Counted from the stretch's first letter, positions 1 to 5,814 are shown. The stretch is DNA of 5,883 nucleotides from an uncultured Oscillospiraceae bacterium (GCA_900756715.1 CAAELC010000058.1:1-5883); one strand, 5' to 3'. Made by a program: numbers and translations. Notes: generated from the sequence alone by a model not told the origin.

Positions 1-99
1 GTCAGTGGCGCTCTGCTTGCTATAACGTGTTTGCGTTTTACTTTTTTGCACCAGCACCGCTAAATTGGGCCTTGACTTTTAATAGTTAGTCTTTCTTTT

Positions 100-128
100 T
101 TGCCTTATCTGTGATTTTGTGTTATACT
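100..128 (+). promoter_or_regulatory. Probable sigma-A promoter of dusB (extended -10)
   Basis: A TATACT -10 lies at 123-128 and is preceded by TGT at 120-122, giving the extended -10 motif TGn. With a 17-nt spacer, the -35 position falls on TTGCCT (100-105), which matches 4 of 6 consensus bases. Transcription would start near 134-136, leaving a leader of about 30 nt before the dusB ATG at 164. A better-looking TTGACT at 72-77 has no -10 at the right distance. Promoter activity is inferred from sequence only. Confidence 0.65.
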
Positions 129-163
129 GTCTCAGATACTTACAGGAAAGCGAGGCGGCTGCC

Positions 164-1135
164 ATGCCGAAAATCGGAAATGTGGAGATACCCAACCGGC
201 TGGTGCTGGGGCCTATGGCGGGGGTGACGGATCTGGCGTTTCGCCGGGTATGCTCTCAGCTGGGGGCGGGGCTGACCGTGACGGAAATGGTCAGCGCCAA
301 GGCTTTGTGCTATCAGGACAGGAAGACCCGGGGCCTTTTGAAGCGGTTTCCCGGGGAGCATCCCGTCAGCGCCCAGATTTTCGGCAGTGACCCTTCGTGC
401 ATGGCCGAGGCTGCCCAGAAGGCGGCGGAAATCAGCGGCGCAGACTTCATCGACATCAACATGGGCTGCCCTGTGGGCAAGGTGGTTGCCAATGGGGACG
501 GCTCTGCGCTGATGCGCGACCCGGAAAAGGCGGCCCACATTGCCGAGGCGGTGGTGAAAGCCTCGCCGGTGCCGGTGACGGTGAAAATGCGCCGGGGCTG
601 GGACAAGGGCAGTATCAACGCGGTGTCCCTTGCAAAAATGCTGGAGCAGGCAGGCGTGGCGGCCATTGCCGTGCATGGACGCACCCGGGCCCAGATGTAC
701 GCCGGAGCCGCCGATTGGGTGACCATTCGGGAGGTGAAGCAGGCCGTGAAAATCCCGGTAATGGCCAACGGCGATATATTCAGGGCGGAGGACGCGGTGA
801 AGATTTTGCAGTTTACAGGCGCGGACTTTGCCATGATTGCCCGGGGAGCCTTTGGGAACCCATGGCTGTTTCAGCAGGCGCTGGCCGCGCTGGAAGGGCG
901 GGAGATTCCACCGCTGCCGCCACTGAGCCAGCGGTGCGATGTGGCCGTGCAGCAGATTCAGTGGGCCATGGAGGATAAAGGGGAGCATATCGCCATTCTG
1001 GAAGCACGGAAGCAATATGCATGGTATTTAAAGGGCGTTCCCCACGCCAATTACTACAAAGAACAGATTGTGCGTATGAATACCATGGAGGATGTATACC
1101 GTATTACGGAGGGAATCAAGCGCGACTTGACCTGA
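164..1135 (+). CDS. dusB: tRNA-dihydrouridine synthase, DusB family
   Basis: This is a cytoplasmic FMN-dependent enzyme that reduces specific uridines in the tRNA D-loop to dihydrouridine using NAD(P)H. The 323-residue product has the usual DusB length. The N-terminal TIM barrel shows the FMN-binding GPMAGVTD (16-23), the catalytic-cysteine motif INMGCP with Cys102, the lysine of VTVKMRRGW (Lys141), the histidine of VHGRT (His171), ANGDI (201-205) and ARGAFGNPW (226-234). The C-terminal helical tRNA-binding domain ends with the family-like ARKQYAWYLKG (281-291). I chose the ATG at 164 because the protein then begins MPKIGNVEI, exactly as DusB proteins do, with GAGG at 152-155 eight bases upstream. 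The frame stays open upstream to a GTG at 119, but that codon lies in the promoter. The gene has its own promoter and terminator, so it is probably monocistronic and functionally separate from the arg operon. The family is certain. The subfamily (B rather than A or C) is very likely. Confidence 0.95.
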   Translation: MPKIGNVEIPNRLVLGPMAGVTDLAFRRVCSQLGAGLTVTEMVSAKALCYQDRKTRGLLKRFPGEHPVSAQIFGSDPSCMAEAAQKAAEISGADFIDINMGCPVGKVVANGDGSALMRDPEKAAHIAEAVVKASPVPVTVKMRRGWDKGSINAVSLAKMLEQAGVAAIAVHGRTRAQMYAGAADWVTIREVKQAVKIPVMANGDIFRAEDAVKILQFTGADFAMIARGAFGNPWLFQQALAALEGREIPPLPPLSQRCDVAVQQIQWAMEDKGEHIAILEARKQYAWYLKGVPHANYYKEQIVRMNTMEDVYRITEGIKRDLT

Positions 1136-1149
1136 AAACAACCAAAAAC

Positions 1150-1216
1150 GCCCTGTGGGGCCGCAGGTTCTGCGAAGTTTTTTCAGCAGAGCAGTGGGCC
1201 CCGCGGGGCTTTTTTT
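1150..1216 (+). terminator. Rho-independent terminator of dusB
   Basis: The arm at 1150-1162 pairs with 1197-1209 over 13 bp (11 Watson-Crick and two G-U pairs) and is followed directly by seven T at 1210-1216. The hairpin starts 15 nt after the dusB stop codon. The 34-nt interior can form a small extra stem (TCTGC 1169-1173 with GCAGA 1186-1190). Each GC-rich arm can also fold on itself, for example GCCC-CGCG-GGGC at 1198-1209 just before the T-run, so the exact terminator fold is ambiguous. Termination itself is well supported. Confidence 0.85.
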
Positions 1217-1279
1217 GCACACATGGGTGCGCAGATTGCACCGAAAGAGGGGAGGAGGCCGGACAAGTCCTGTGCAGTA

Positions 1280-1293
1280 TGAATAATTATGGA
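1280..1293. promoter_or_regulatory. Candidate ARG box 1 (ArgR/AhrC operator)
   Basis: The sequence is TGAAT-AATT-ATGGA. It matches the ARG-box palindrome TGAAT-wwww-ATTCA at 8 of 10 defined positions, with an all-A/T centre. It lies just upstream of the argC promoter, and its centre is 22 bp from that of box 2, close to the two-turn spacing of known tandem ARG boxes. An arginine-responsive hexameric ArgR would bind here to repress argCJBD. Binding is inferred, and the regulator gene is not in this window. Confidence 0.6.
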
Positions 1294-1301
1294 AATATCT
1301 A

Positions 1302-1315
1302 TGTATTTTTATTGA
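1302..1315. promoter_or_regulatory. Candidate ARG box 2 overlapping the argC -35
   Basis: The sequence is TGTAT-TTTT-ATTGA, matching the ARG-box consensus at 8 of 10 defined positions with an all-T centre. It overlaps the first four bases of the TTGACA -35 element (1312-1317), so a bound ArgR would directly block RNA polymerase. Together with box 1 it forms the tandem arrangement typical of arginine biosynthesis promoters. Confidence 0.6.
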
Positions 1316-1340
1316 CATTTGCGAAAATGCGTGGTTAAAT
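1312..1340 (+). promoter_or_regulatory. Promoter of the argCJBD operon
   Basis: A perfect TTGACA -35 (1312-1317) is separated by 17 nt from TTAAAT (1335-1340), a 4-of-6 -10 element helped by an upstream TGG (1332-1334, extended -10). The start site would be near 1346-1348, giving a leader of about 45 nt. That leader is A-rich and shows no terminator hairpin, leader peptide or T-box motif, so control is more likely at initiation through the ARG boxes than by attenuation. Confidence 0.75.
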
Positions 1341-1393
1341 ATACACAAATAAAGGAAAAATATTCACGCTATACATAAAGGAGAGAGTTGTGC

Positions 1394-2320
1394 ATGACGA
1401 AGGTGTTCATCGACGGCAGCGCCGGCACCACAGGCTTGCAGATTCACCAGAGGCTGGCCCTGCGCAGCGACATACAGCTGCTGACCCTTCCTGAGAATCT
1501 GCGAAAGGACCCGACAGCCCGGGCAGACCTGCTGAATCAGGCGGATATAGCCTTTTTGTGCCTGCCGGATCAGGCTGCCATAGAGGCGGCGGAGCTGGTG
1601 GAAAATCCCCATACCTGCATCATTGACACCTCCACGGCCCACCGGGTGGCGCCGGACTGGGTATATGGTTTTCCGGAATTAGGCTGGGCAGAGCAGATTG
1701 CCGAGGCCGGTCGCATTGCAAATCCCGGATGCCACGCTACTGGGTTTATATCCATTATATATCCATTGGTGCAAATGGGGCTGCTTCCCGGTGACGCGCA
1801 GCTGAGCTGCTTTTCCCTGACGGGCTATTCCGGCGGCGGCAAGAGCATGATTGCGGAGTATGAGGCGGCGGAACCGGCGCCGGTGCTGAACAGCCCGGCG
1901 ATGTATGCGCTGGGCCAGAGCCACAAGCACCTGCCAGAGATGCAGAAGGTGTGCGGCCTGAGCCATATGCCGGTGTTCTGCCCCATCGTGGATGACTACT
2001 ATAAGGGCATGGCCACCACCGTACCGCTGAACGCAGACCTGACCGGCGGCGCAGGGGCCAAACGGCTGCGACAGGCACTGGCAGATTTTTATGCCGGACA
2101 GAAGCTGATTTCCGTTGCGGCAGAGGAAGATTGCGGCGGCAAAATTTACGCCGGACAGAAGGCGGGGACAGACAGCCTGATGCTGCTGGTATGCGGCAAT
2201 GAGGAGCGCTTGACCGTGACGGCCCTGTTTGACAATCTGGGCAAGGGCGCGTCCGGCGCGGCAATTGAGAATATGAACATTGTTCTGGGCCTGGCTCCGG
2301 AGACAGGTCTGGTGCCATAA
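1394..2320 (+). CDS. argC: N-acetyl-gamma-glutamyl-phosphate reductase (type 2 ArgC)
   Basis: This enzyme carries out the third step of ornithine synthesis, the NADPH-dependent reduction of N-acetylglutamyl 5-phosphate to N-acetylglutamate 5-semialdehyde, in the cytoplasm. The 308-residue protein opens with the NADP-binding loop of the Rossmann fold, VFIDGSAGTTG (4-14). The catalytic cysteine is Cys113 in ANPGCHATGF, and the active-site histidine lies in SHKHLPEM (176-183). The short length and the FIDGSAGTTG start fit the short type 2 ArgC group rather than the longer type 1. I chose the ATG at 1394, ten bases after AAGGAG (1378-1383), because family members begin M-K/T-VFIDG. A TTG two codons upstream (1388) is only four bases from the ribosome binding site. 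It is the first gene of the operon, with 23 nt before argJ. An A/T-rich patch with rare ATA codons follows the catalytic cysteine (see findings). The function is secure. Confidence 0.95.
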   Translation: MTKVFIDGSAGTTGLQIHQRLALRSDIQLLTLPENLRKDPTARADLLNQADIAFLCLPDQAAIEAAELVENPHTCIIDTSTAHRVAPDWVYGFPELGWAEQIAEAGRIANPGCHATGFISIIYPLVQMGLLPGDAQLSCFSLTGYSGGGKSMIAEYEAAEPAPVLNSPAMYALGQSHKHLPEMQKVCGLSHMPVFCPIVDDYYKGMATTVPLNADLTGGAGAKRLRQALADFYAGQKLISVAAEEDCGGKIYAGQKAGTDSLMLLVCGNEERLTVTALFDNLGKGASGAAIENMNIVLGLAPETGLVP

Positions 2321-2343
2321 GGGCATACGAAGGAGAAAACGAT

Positions 2344-3567
2344 ATGAAATGGACAGAAGGCGGCGTTTGCGCCCCCAAGGGCTTTCAGGCCGCAGGGCTG
2401 CACATGGGAGTGAAGACCCATAACACAGAGAAAAAGGATGTGGCCCTGATTGTTTCGCAGCAGATGTGCACGGCGGCCGCCGTTTACACGAAGAACGCCG
2501 TGAAGGCGGCGCATATCCATGTGGATAAAAAGCATCTTGCCGACGGCAAGTGTCTGGCGGCGGTAATAAACAGCGGCAATGCCAATGCCTGCGCCCCCTG
2601 CGGCGAGGAAAACGCCATACGCGTCTGCGCTGCAGCCGCTAAGGAAATCGGCTGCCAGGCGGAGGATGTGGTGGTGGCCTCCACCGGCGTAATCGGGCAA
2701 ACCCTGAACATCGGGGCCATTGAGGCAGGCATGCCGCAGCTATATCAGGCCCTTTCTGCCGATGCGGCAGGCTCGGACGGAGCAGCCCACGCCATCATGA
2801 CCACGGACACCGTGAAAAAGGAATTGGCGGTGGAAACCACGGTGGGCGGCAAAACCGTGCATCTGGGCGGCATTGCGAAGGGCTCCGGCATGATTCACCC
2901 CAATATGGGCACCATGCTCTGCTTCATCACCACCGACTGCGCCATTTCCGCGGAAATGCTGCACACCATGCTGCTGGACACGGTGAATGCAAGCTTCAAT
3001 CTCATCAGCGTGGACGGAGATACCTCTACCAACGATACCTGCTGCGTCATGGCCAACGGTCTGGCGGGCAATGAGGAGATTACTGCCAAGGGAGCGGATT
3101 ACGACGCTTTTTATCAGGCGCTGAAGGCTCTGTGCGTCAAGCTTTCTGTTGAGATGGCCTCCGACGGTGAGGGCGCCAAGCACCTGATTACCTGCACCGT
3201 TACCGGCGCAAAGAGCGATGAAAGCGCTCAGGCACTGGCCAAGTCGGTGATTTCCTCCACGCTGACCAAGGCGGCTATTTTCGGCGCAGATGCCAACTGG
3301 GGCAGGGTGCTGTGCGCTATGGGCTATTCCGGCGAGGATTTCGACCCTGAGGGGGTGGACATCTCCTTTGAAAGCGCCGCAGGTACCATCGCGGTGTGTC
3401 AGAAGGGCAGAGGGCTTGCCTTCGACGAGGATCTGGCGAAAAAGATTCTGACGGAGCACGACATTGTTATCAAGGCGGACCTGAGCGAAGGGCAGGGCAG
3501 CTGCACCTGCTGGGGCTGCGACATTACCTATGATTACATCCAGATCAATGGGGACTACAGAACATGA
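2344..3567 (+). CDS. argJ: Glutamate N-acetyltransferase / amino-acid acetyltransferase (ArgJ)
   Basis: ArgJ moves the acetyl group from N-acetylornithine to glutamate, yielding ornithine and N-acetylglutamate. Bifunctional forms can also use acetyl-CoA. The 407-residue precursor has the normal length and belongs to the self-cleaving Ntn-hydrolase-like family. Visible signatures are GGVCAPKGFQAAG near the N-terminus, NSGNANAC (76-83), the oxyanion-hole motif STGVIG (113-118), the cleavage region KGSGMIHPNMGTML with the nucleophile Thr190, and the conserved end ITYDYIQINGDYRT. Cleavage before Thr190 would give alpha and beta chains of about 189 and 218 residues. The residue before Thr190 is Gly, where Ala is commonest. 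The start at 2344 is set by AAGGAG at 2330-2335, eight bases upstream. The stop overlaps the argB start in ATGA, so the two genes are probably translationally coupled. The protein is unusually cysteine-rich (18 Cys). Whether it is mono- or bifunctional cannot be read from sequence, but no argA lies nearby. Confidence 0.96.
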   Translation: MKWTEGGVCAPKGFQAAGLHMGVKTHNTEKKDVALIVSQQMCTAAAVYTKNAVKAAHIHVDKKHLADGKCLAAVINSGNANACAPCGEENAIRVCAAAAKEIGCQAEDVVVASTGVIGQTLNIGAIEAGMPQLYQALSADAAGSDGAAHAIMTTDTVKKELAVETTVGGKTVHLGGIAKGSGMIHPNMGTMLCFITTDCAISAEMLHTMLLDTVNASFNLISVDGDTSTNDTCCVMANGLAGNEEITAKGADYDAFYQALKALCVKLSVEMASDGEGAKHLITCTVTGAKSDESAQALAKSVISSTLTKAAIFGADANWGRVLCAMGYSGEDFDPEGVDISFESAAGTIAVCQKGRGLAFDEDLAKKILTEHDIVIKADLSEGQGSCTCWGCDITYDYIQINGDYRT

Positions 3568-4442
3568 TGCATGAAGAATTTTCCAATGCCCAGCGGGCAG
3601 AGGTGCTGACGCAGGCGCTGCCCTATATCCGCCAGTACAGCGGCAAGATTGTGGTGGTGAAGTATGGCGGCAATGCCATGATTAACGAGCAGCTGAAGCA
3701 GCAGGTGATGGAGGATGTGGTGCTGCTGTGGCTTATCGGCATCCGGGTGGTGCTGGTGCACGGCGGCGGCCCGGAGATCAACCAGCTGATGGACCGGCTG
3801 GGGAAAAAGCCGGAGTTTGTAGACGGCCTGCGTGTCACGGATAAGGAGACCATTGACATTGTGCAGATGGTGCTGGCAGGCAAGGTGAACAAAAGTCTTG
3901 TCACGCTGCTGGAGCGCAAGGGCGGCAATGCCATGGGCCTGTCCGGCATGGACGGCAGGCTGATCGAGGCGAAGATAAAGGACCCCCGGCTGGGCTATGT
4001 GGGCAGCATCACCGGGGTGAATATCCAGCCGGTACTGGATTTGCTGGAAAAGGGCTATATCCCGGTGATTTCCACTGTGGGATGCGACAGCGAGGGAAAC
4101 GCCTATAACATCAACGGCGACACGGCGGCGGCCTGGGTGGCAGGTGCGCTGGGAGCCGAGCGGCTGATTATGATGACGGATATTGCGGGAATTCTGCACG
4201 ACCCGAAGGACCCTGCCTCCCTGATTCCGGAGCTGACCATTTCTCAGGCGGTAAAGCTGTTTGAGGAGCAGGTCATATCCGGCGGAATGATTCCCAAGGT
4301 GGAGTGCTGCATTGATGCCATCCACATGGGTGTGAAGAAGGTTATTATTATGGACGGCCGGGTGCCTCATTCCATTCTGATGGAGCTTCTGACGGATGAG
4401 GGCGCCGGTACAATGGTGATAGGAGATGAACATGATGAGTGA
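3564..4442 (+). CDS. argB: Acetylglutamate kinase, arginine-inhibited architecture
   Basis: ArgB phosphorylates N-acetylglutamate with ATP, the usual control point of the pathway. The 292-residue protein is an amino-acid kinase fold. It shows KYGGNAM (33-39), the glycine loop HGGGPEIN (66-73), the substrate arginine in GLRVTD (Arg90), YNINGDTAA (181-189), MTDIAGIL (204-211) and the ATP-contacting lysine of IPKVE (Lys245). An N-terminal helix before the kinase core (QALPYIRQYSGK, 17-28) and a C-terminal DGRVPHSILMELLTDEGAGTM segment mark the hexameric, arginine-sensitive group and are absent from the E. coli enzyme. Position 261, usually His in VHIxDGR, is Ile here. The start at 3564 overlaps the argJ stop by 4 nt; a second ATG follows immediately (3567), and GGGGA at 3550-3554 may serve as ribosome binding site. 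The 3' end overlaps argD. Confidence 0.96.
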   Translation: MMHEEFSNAQRAEVLTQALPYIRQYSGKIVVVKYGGNAMINEQLKQQVMEDVVLLWLIGIRVVLVHGGGPEINQLMDRLGKKPEFVDGLRVTDKETIDIVQMVLAGKVNKSLVTLLERKGGNAMGLSGMDGRLIEAKIKDPRLGYVGSITGVNIQPVLDLLEKGYIPVISTVGCDSEGNAYNINGDTAAAWVAGALGAERLIMMTDIAGILHDPKDPASLIPELTISQAVKLFEEQVISGGMIPKVECCIDAIHMGVKKVIIMDGRVPHSILMELLTDEGAGTMVIGDEHDE

Positions 4443-5601
4443 ACTGAAAAAAATGGATCAGGCGTATGTGGCGGGTACCTATGCCCGCTTCCCATTGGAA
4501 ATCGTGTCCGGTAAAGGCTCTGTTGTAAAGGATGAGAACGGCAAAGAGTATATCGACATGGGCAGCGGCATCGGCGTAACCGCCTTCGGCATTGCCGATG
4601 ATGTGTGGCAGAAGGCGGTGATCGGGCAGCTGGGGAAGGTGCAGCATACCTCCAACTTGTATTACACCCAGCCCTGTGCCAAGCTGGCCCAGATGCTGTG
4701 CCAGAAGACCGGGATGAAGAAGGTGTTTTTCAGCAATTCCGGCGCCGAGGCCAACGAGTGTGCCATCAAGGTGGCCAGAAAGTATGCGGCAGAGAAGAAA
4801 GGCGCGGAGTACAGCACTATCATTACGCTGAATAACAGCTTCCATGGCCGTACGCTGACCACGCTGGCTGCCACGGGGCAGGAGCATTACCACGAGCTGT
4901 TCCAGCCGTTGACCCCCGGCTTTGTCCACGCCGATGCCAATGATCTGGAGCAGCTGAAGGAGCTGACCAAGCAGTACAAGGTGGCAGGCATCCTGATGGA
5001 GTGCATTCAGGGTGAGGGCGGCGTCGTGGCGCTGGACAAGGAGTATGTGCAGGGTGCGGCAAAGCTGGCACAGGAGCAGGACATTGTGCTTATGTGCGAC
5101 GAGGTGCAGTGCGGCAACGGCCGCAGCGGCGCACTGTATGCCTATATGAACTACGGCATCCAGCCGGATGTGGTATCCACGGCCAAGGGCCTTGGCGGCG
5201 GTCTGCCGCTGGGTGCAACGCTGATGGGCGAAAAGGTGGAGAATGTCCTTGCCCCCGGCGACCATGGCTCCACCTTTGGCGGAAATCCGGTGTGCTGCGC
5301 CGGAGCCATCAGCATTCTGGAACGGCTGAATGACGGCTTTTTGCAGAAGGTGCAGGAAAAGAGCAGCTATGTCTTCTCTCAGCTGCAGGGTACAAAGGGC
5401 GTGAAGGGTGTCAGCGGCATGGGATTAATGATCGGCATCAAGACGGAGAAGCCCGCCGGCGAAGTGGTGCAGGCCTGCATGGAGCAGGGAGTCCTGTGCC
5501 TGACCGCCAAGGACAAGGTGCGTCTGCTTCCGGCCCTGAATATTCCCATGGAGACGCTGGAAAAGGCAGTGGACATCATTAAGAAAGTCTGTGCGGAATA
5601 A
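4432..5601 (+). CDS. argD: Acetylornithine aminotransferase
   Basis: This PLP-dependent class-III aminotransferase converts N-acetylglutamate semialdehyde and glutamate to N-acetylornithine and 2-oxoglutarate. Related enzymes also act in lysine synthesis. Of 389 residues, the diagnostic parts are TYARFPLEIVSGKG (16-29), the phosphate-binding NSGAEANE (102-109), SFHGRT (136-141), QGEGGV (193-198), the PLP-pyridine aspartate in DEVQCGNGRSG (Asp223), the Schiff-base lysine in STAKGLGGGLPLGA (Lys252) and HGSTFGGNP (278-286). Three in-frame ATGs compete at 4426, 4432 and 4435. AGGAG at 4421-4425 touches the first, so I prefer 4432 (6-nt spacing), with 4435 (9 nt) nearly as good. The overlap with argB is then 11 nt, which suggests translational coupling. 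It is the last gene of the operon and is followed by a hairpin terminator. All catalytic residues are present, and the family is certain. Acetylornithine specificity rests on the operon context. Confidence 0.95.
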   Translation: MMSELKKMDQAYVAGTYARFPLEIVSGKGSVVKDENGKEYIDMGSGIGVTAFGIADDVWQKAVIGQLGKVQHTSNLYYTQPCAKLAQMLCQKTGMKKVFFSNSGAEANECAIKVARKYAAEKKGAEYSTIITLNNSFHGRTLTTLAATGQEHYHELFQPLTPGFVHADANDLEQLKELTKQYKVAGILMECIQGEGGVVALDKEYVQGAAKLAQEQDIVLMCDEVQCGNGRSGALYAYMNYGIQPDVVSTAKGLGGGLPLGATLMGEKVENVLAPGDHGSTFGGNPVCCAGAISILERLNDGFLQKVQEKSSYVFSQLQGTKGVKGVSGMGLMIGIKTEKPAGEVVQACMEQGVLCLTAKDKVRLLPALNIPMETLEKAVDIIKKVCAE

Positions 5602-5616
5602 CGGGTGAAGTGAATC

Positions 5617-5670
5617 CGAAAGAATTTTATGGGCTGCCTGGGGGCAGCCCCACAAAAATAATTCTTTTCG
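5617..5670 (+). terminator. Hairpin terminator after argD
   Basis: A perfect 8-bp GC stem (5631-5638 with 5643-5650, loop TGGG) sits inside a second A/T-rich stem (CGAAAGAATT 5617-5626 with AATTCTTTTCG 5660-5670, one bulged T). It begins 15 nt after the argD stop. The T-rich 3' part lies within the outer stem rather than as a free T-tract, so termination would occur around 5662-5668. It separates the arg operon from the tRNA promoter. The fold is symmetrical enough that it could also act on transcripts from the other strand. Confidence 0.7.
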
Positions 5671-5681
5671 CAAAAAAACCG

Positions 5682-5711
5682 TTGACAAACAAAGTTTGTC
5701 TGTGCTATACT
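5682..5711 (+). promoter_or_regulatory. Strong promoter of the tRNA cluster
   Basis: TTGACA (5682-5687) and TATACT (5706-5711) are separated by 18 nt, and TGC (5703-5705) adds an extended -10. Transcription would start near 5717-5719, about 20 nt before the mature tRNA-Met 5' end at 5738, which is a normal leader for RNase P processing. The near-consensus quality fits a highly expressed stable-RNA gene. Confidence 0.85.
5684..5700. repeat. Perfect 7-bp inverted repeat over the tRNA promoter
   Basis: GACAAAC-AAA-GTTTGTC is a perfect dyad with a 3-nt centre that covers most of the -35 and the first half of the spacer. The octamer TTGTCTGT starts inside its right arm (5696-5703) and recurs 21 bp further on (5717-5724) at the expected start site. 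This could be an operator or could be chance in A/T-rich promoter sequence. No regulator is identified. Confidence 0.5.
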
Positions 5712-5737
5712 ACAACTTGTCTGTTGGGGCGGTTTAT

Positions 5738-5814
5738 GGCGGCGTAGCTCAGTTGGCTAGAGCATGCGGTTCATACCCGCAGTGTCACTGGTTCGAATCC
5801 AGTCGCCGCTACCA
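5738..5814 (+). tRNA. tRNA-Met, anticodon CAT (elongator)
   Basis: A full cloverleaf folds. The acceptor stem is 5738-5744 with 5804-5810 (the first pair is G-U), the D-stem GCTC/GAGC is 5747-5750 with 5760-5763, the anticodon stem TGCGG/CCGCA is 5765-5769 with 5777-5781, and the loop TTCATAC places CAT at 5772-5774. The T-arm ACTGG/CCAGT has loop TTCGAAT. The discriminator is A5811 and CCA is encoded (5812-5814). The paired acceptor end, the C-G pair at 11-24, and C29 instead of three consecutive G-C pairs argue against initiator tRNA. The sequence resembles, from memory, the Bacillus elongator tRNA-Met, including GGTTCATACCC and the GCTACCA end. The lysidine-modified tRNA-Ile(CAT) is the main alternative but fits less well. 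Confidence 0.93.

Noticed and set aside
1..63. Open frame of 20 codons ending in TAA, possible tail of an upstream gene
   Set aside because: Too short to recognise, no terminator follows, and an open run of this length is expected by chance.
72..77. TTGACT as the dusB -35
   Set aside because: 45 nt from the TATACT, and no -10-like hexamer lies 16-18 nt downstream.
119..163. Upstream GTG start adding 15 residues to DusB
   Set aside because: The GTG overlaps the promoter's extended -10, has no ribosome binding site, and adds residues before the conserved MPKIGNVEI start.
140..1015. Long open frame antisense to dusB (similar ones lie opposite argC, argJ, argB and argD)
   Set aside because: Low-complexity His/Arg/Pro-rich translations, typical of the reverse frame of GC-rich genes, while the + strand encodes clear enzymes.
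1223..1282. 19-codon frame (MGAQIAPKEG...) between dusB and argC
   Set aside because: No ribosome binding site, lies upstream of the argC promoter and ends in ARG box 1, so it cannot be a leader peptide for the operon.
1316..1329. CATTT-GCGA-AAATG inverted repeat in the argC promoter spacer
   Set aside because: Only 5 bp per arm in A/T-rich DNA, with no match to a known operator and easily explained by chance.
1388..1393. TTG start for argC
   Set aside because: It lies only 4 nt from AAGGAG, and family members start at the equivalent of the ATG at 1394.
1346..1393. T-box or other riboswitch/attenuator in the argC leader
   Set aside because: The leader is about 45 nt, A-rich, with no T-box motif and no terminator hairpin.
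4426..4431. First ATG of argD
   Set aside because: It touches the AGGAG ribosome binding site with no spacing; ATG 4432 or 4435 is properly placed.
5738..5814. Initiator tRNA-fMet, or an abnormal acceptor stem because of G1-U72
   Set aside because: No 1-72 mismatch, no triple G-C in the anticodon stem, and G1-U72 is also present in the Bacillus elongator tRNA-Met as I recall it.
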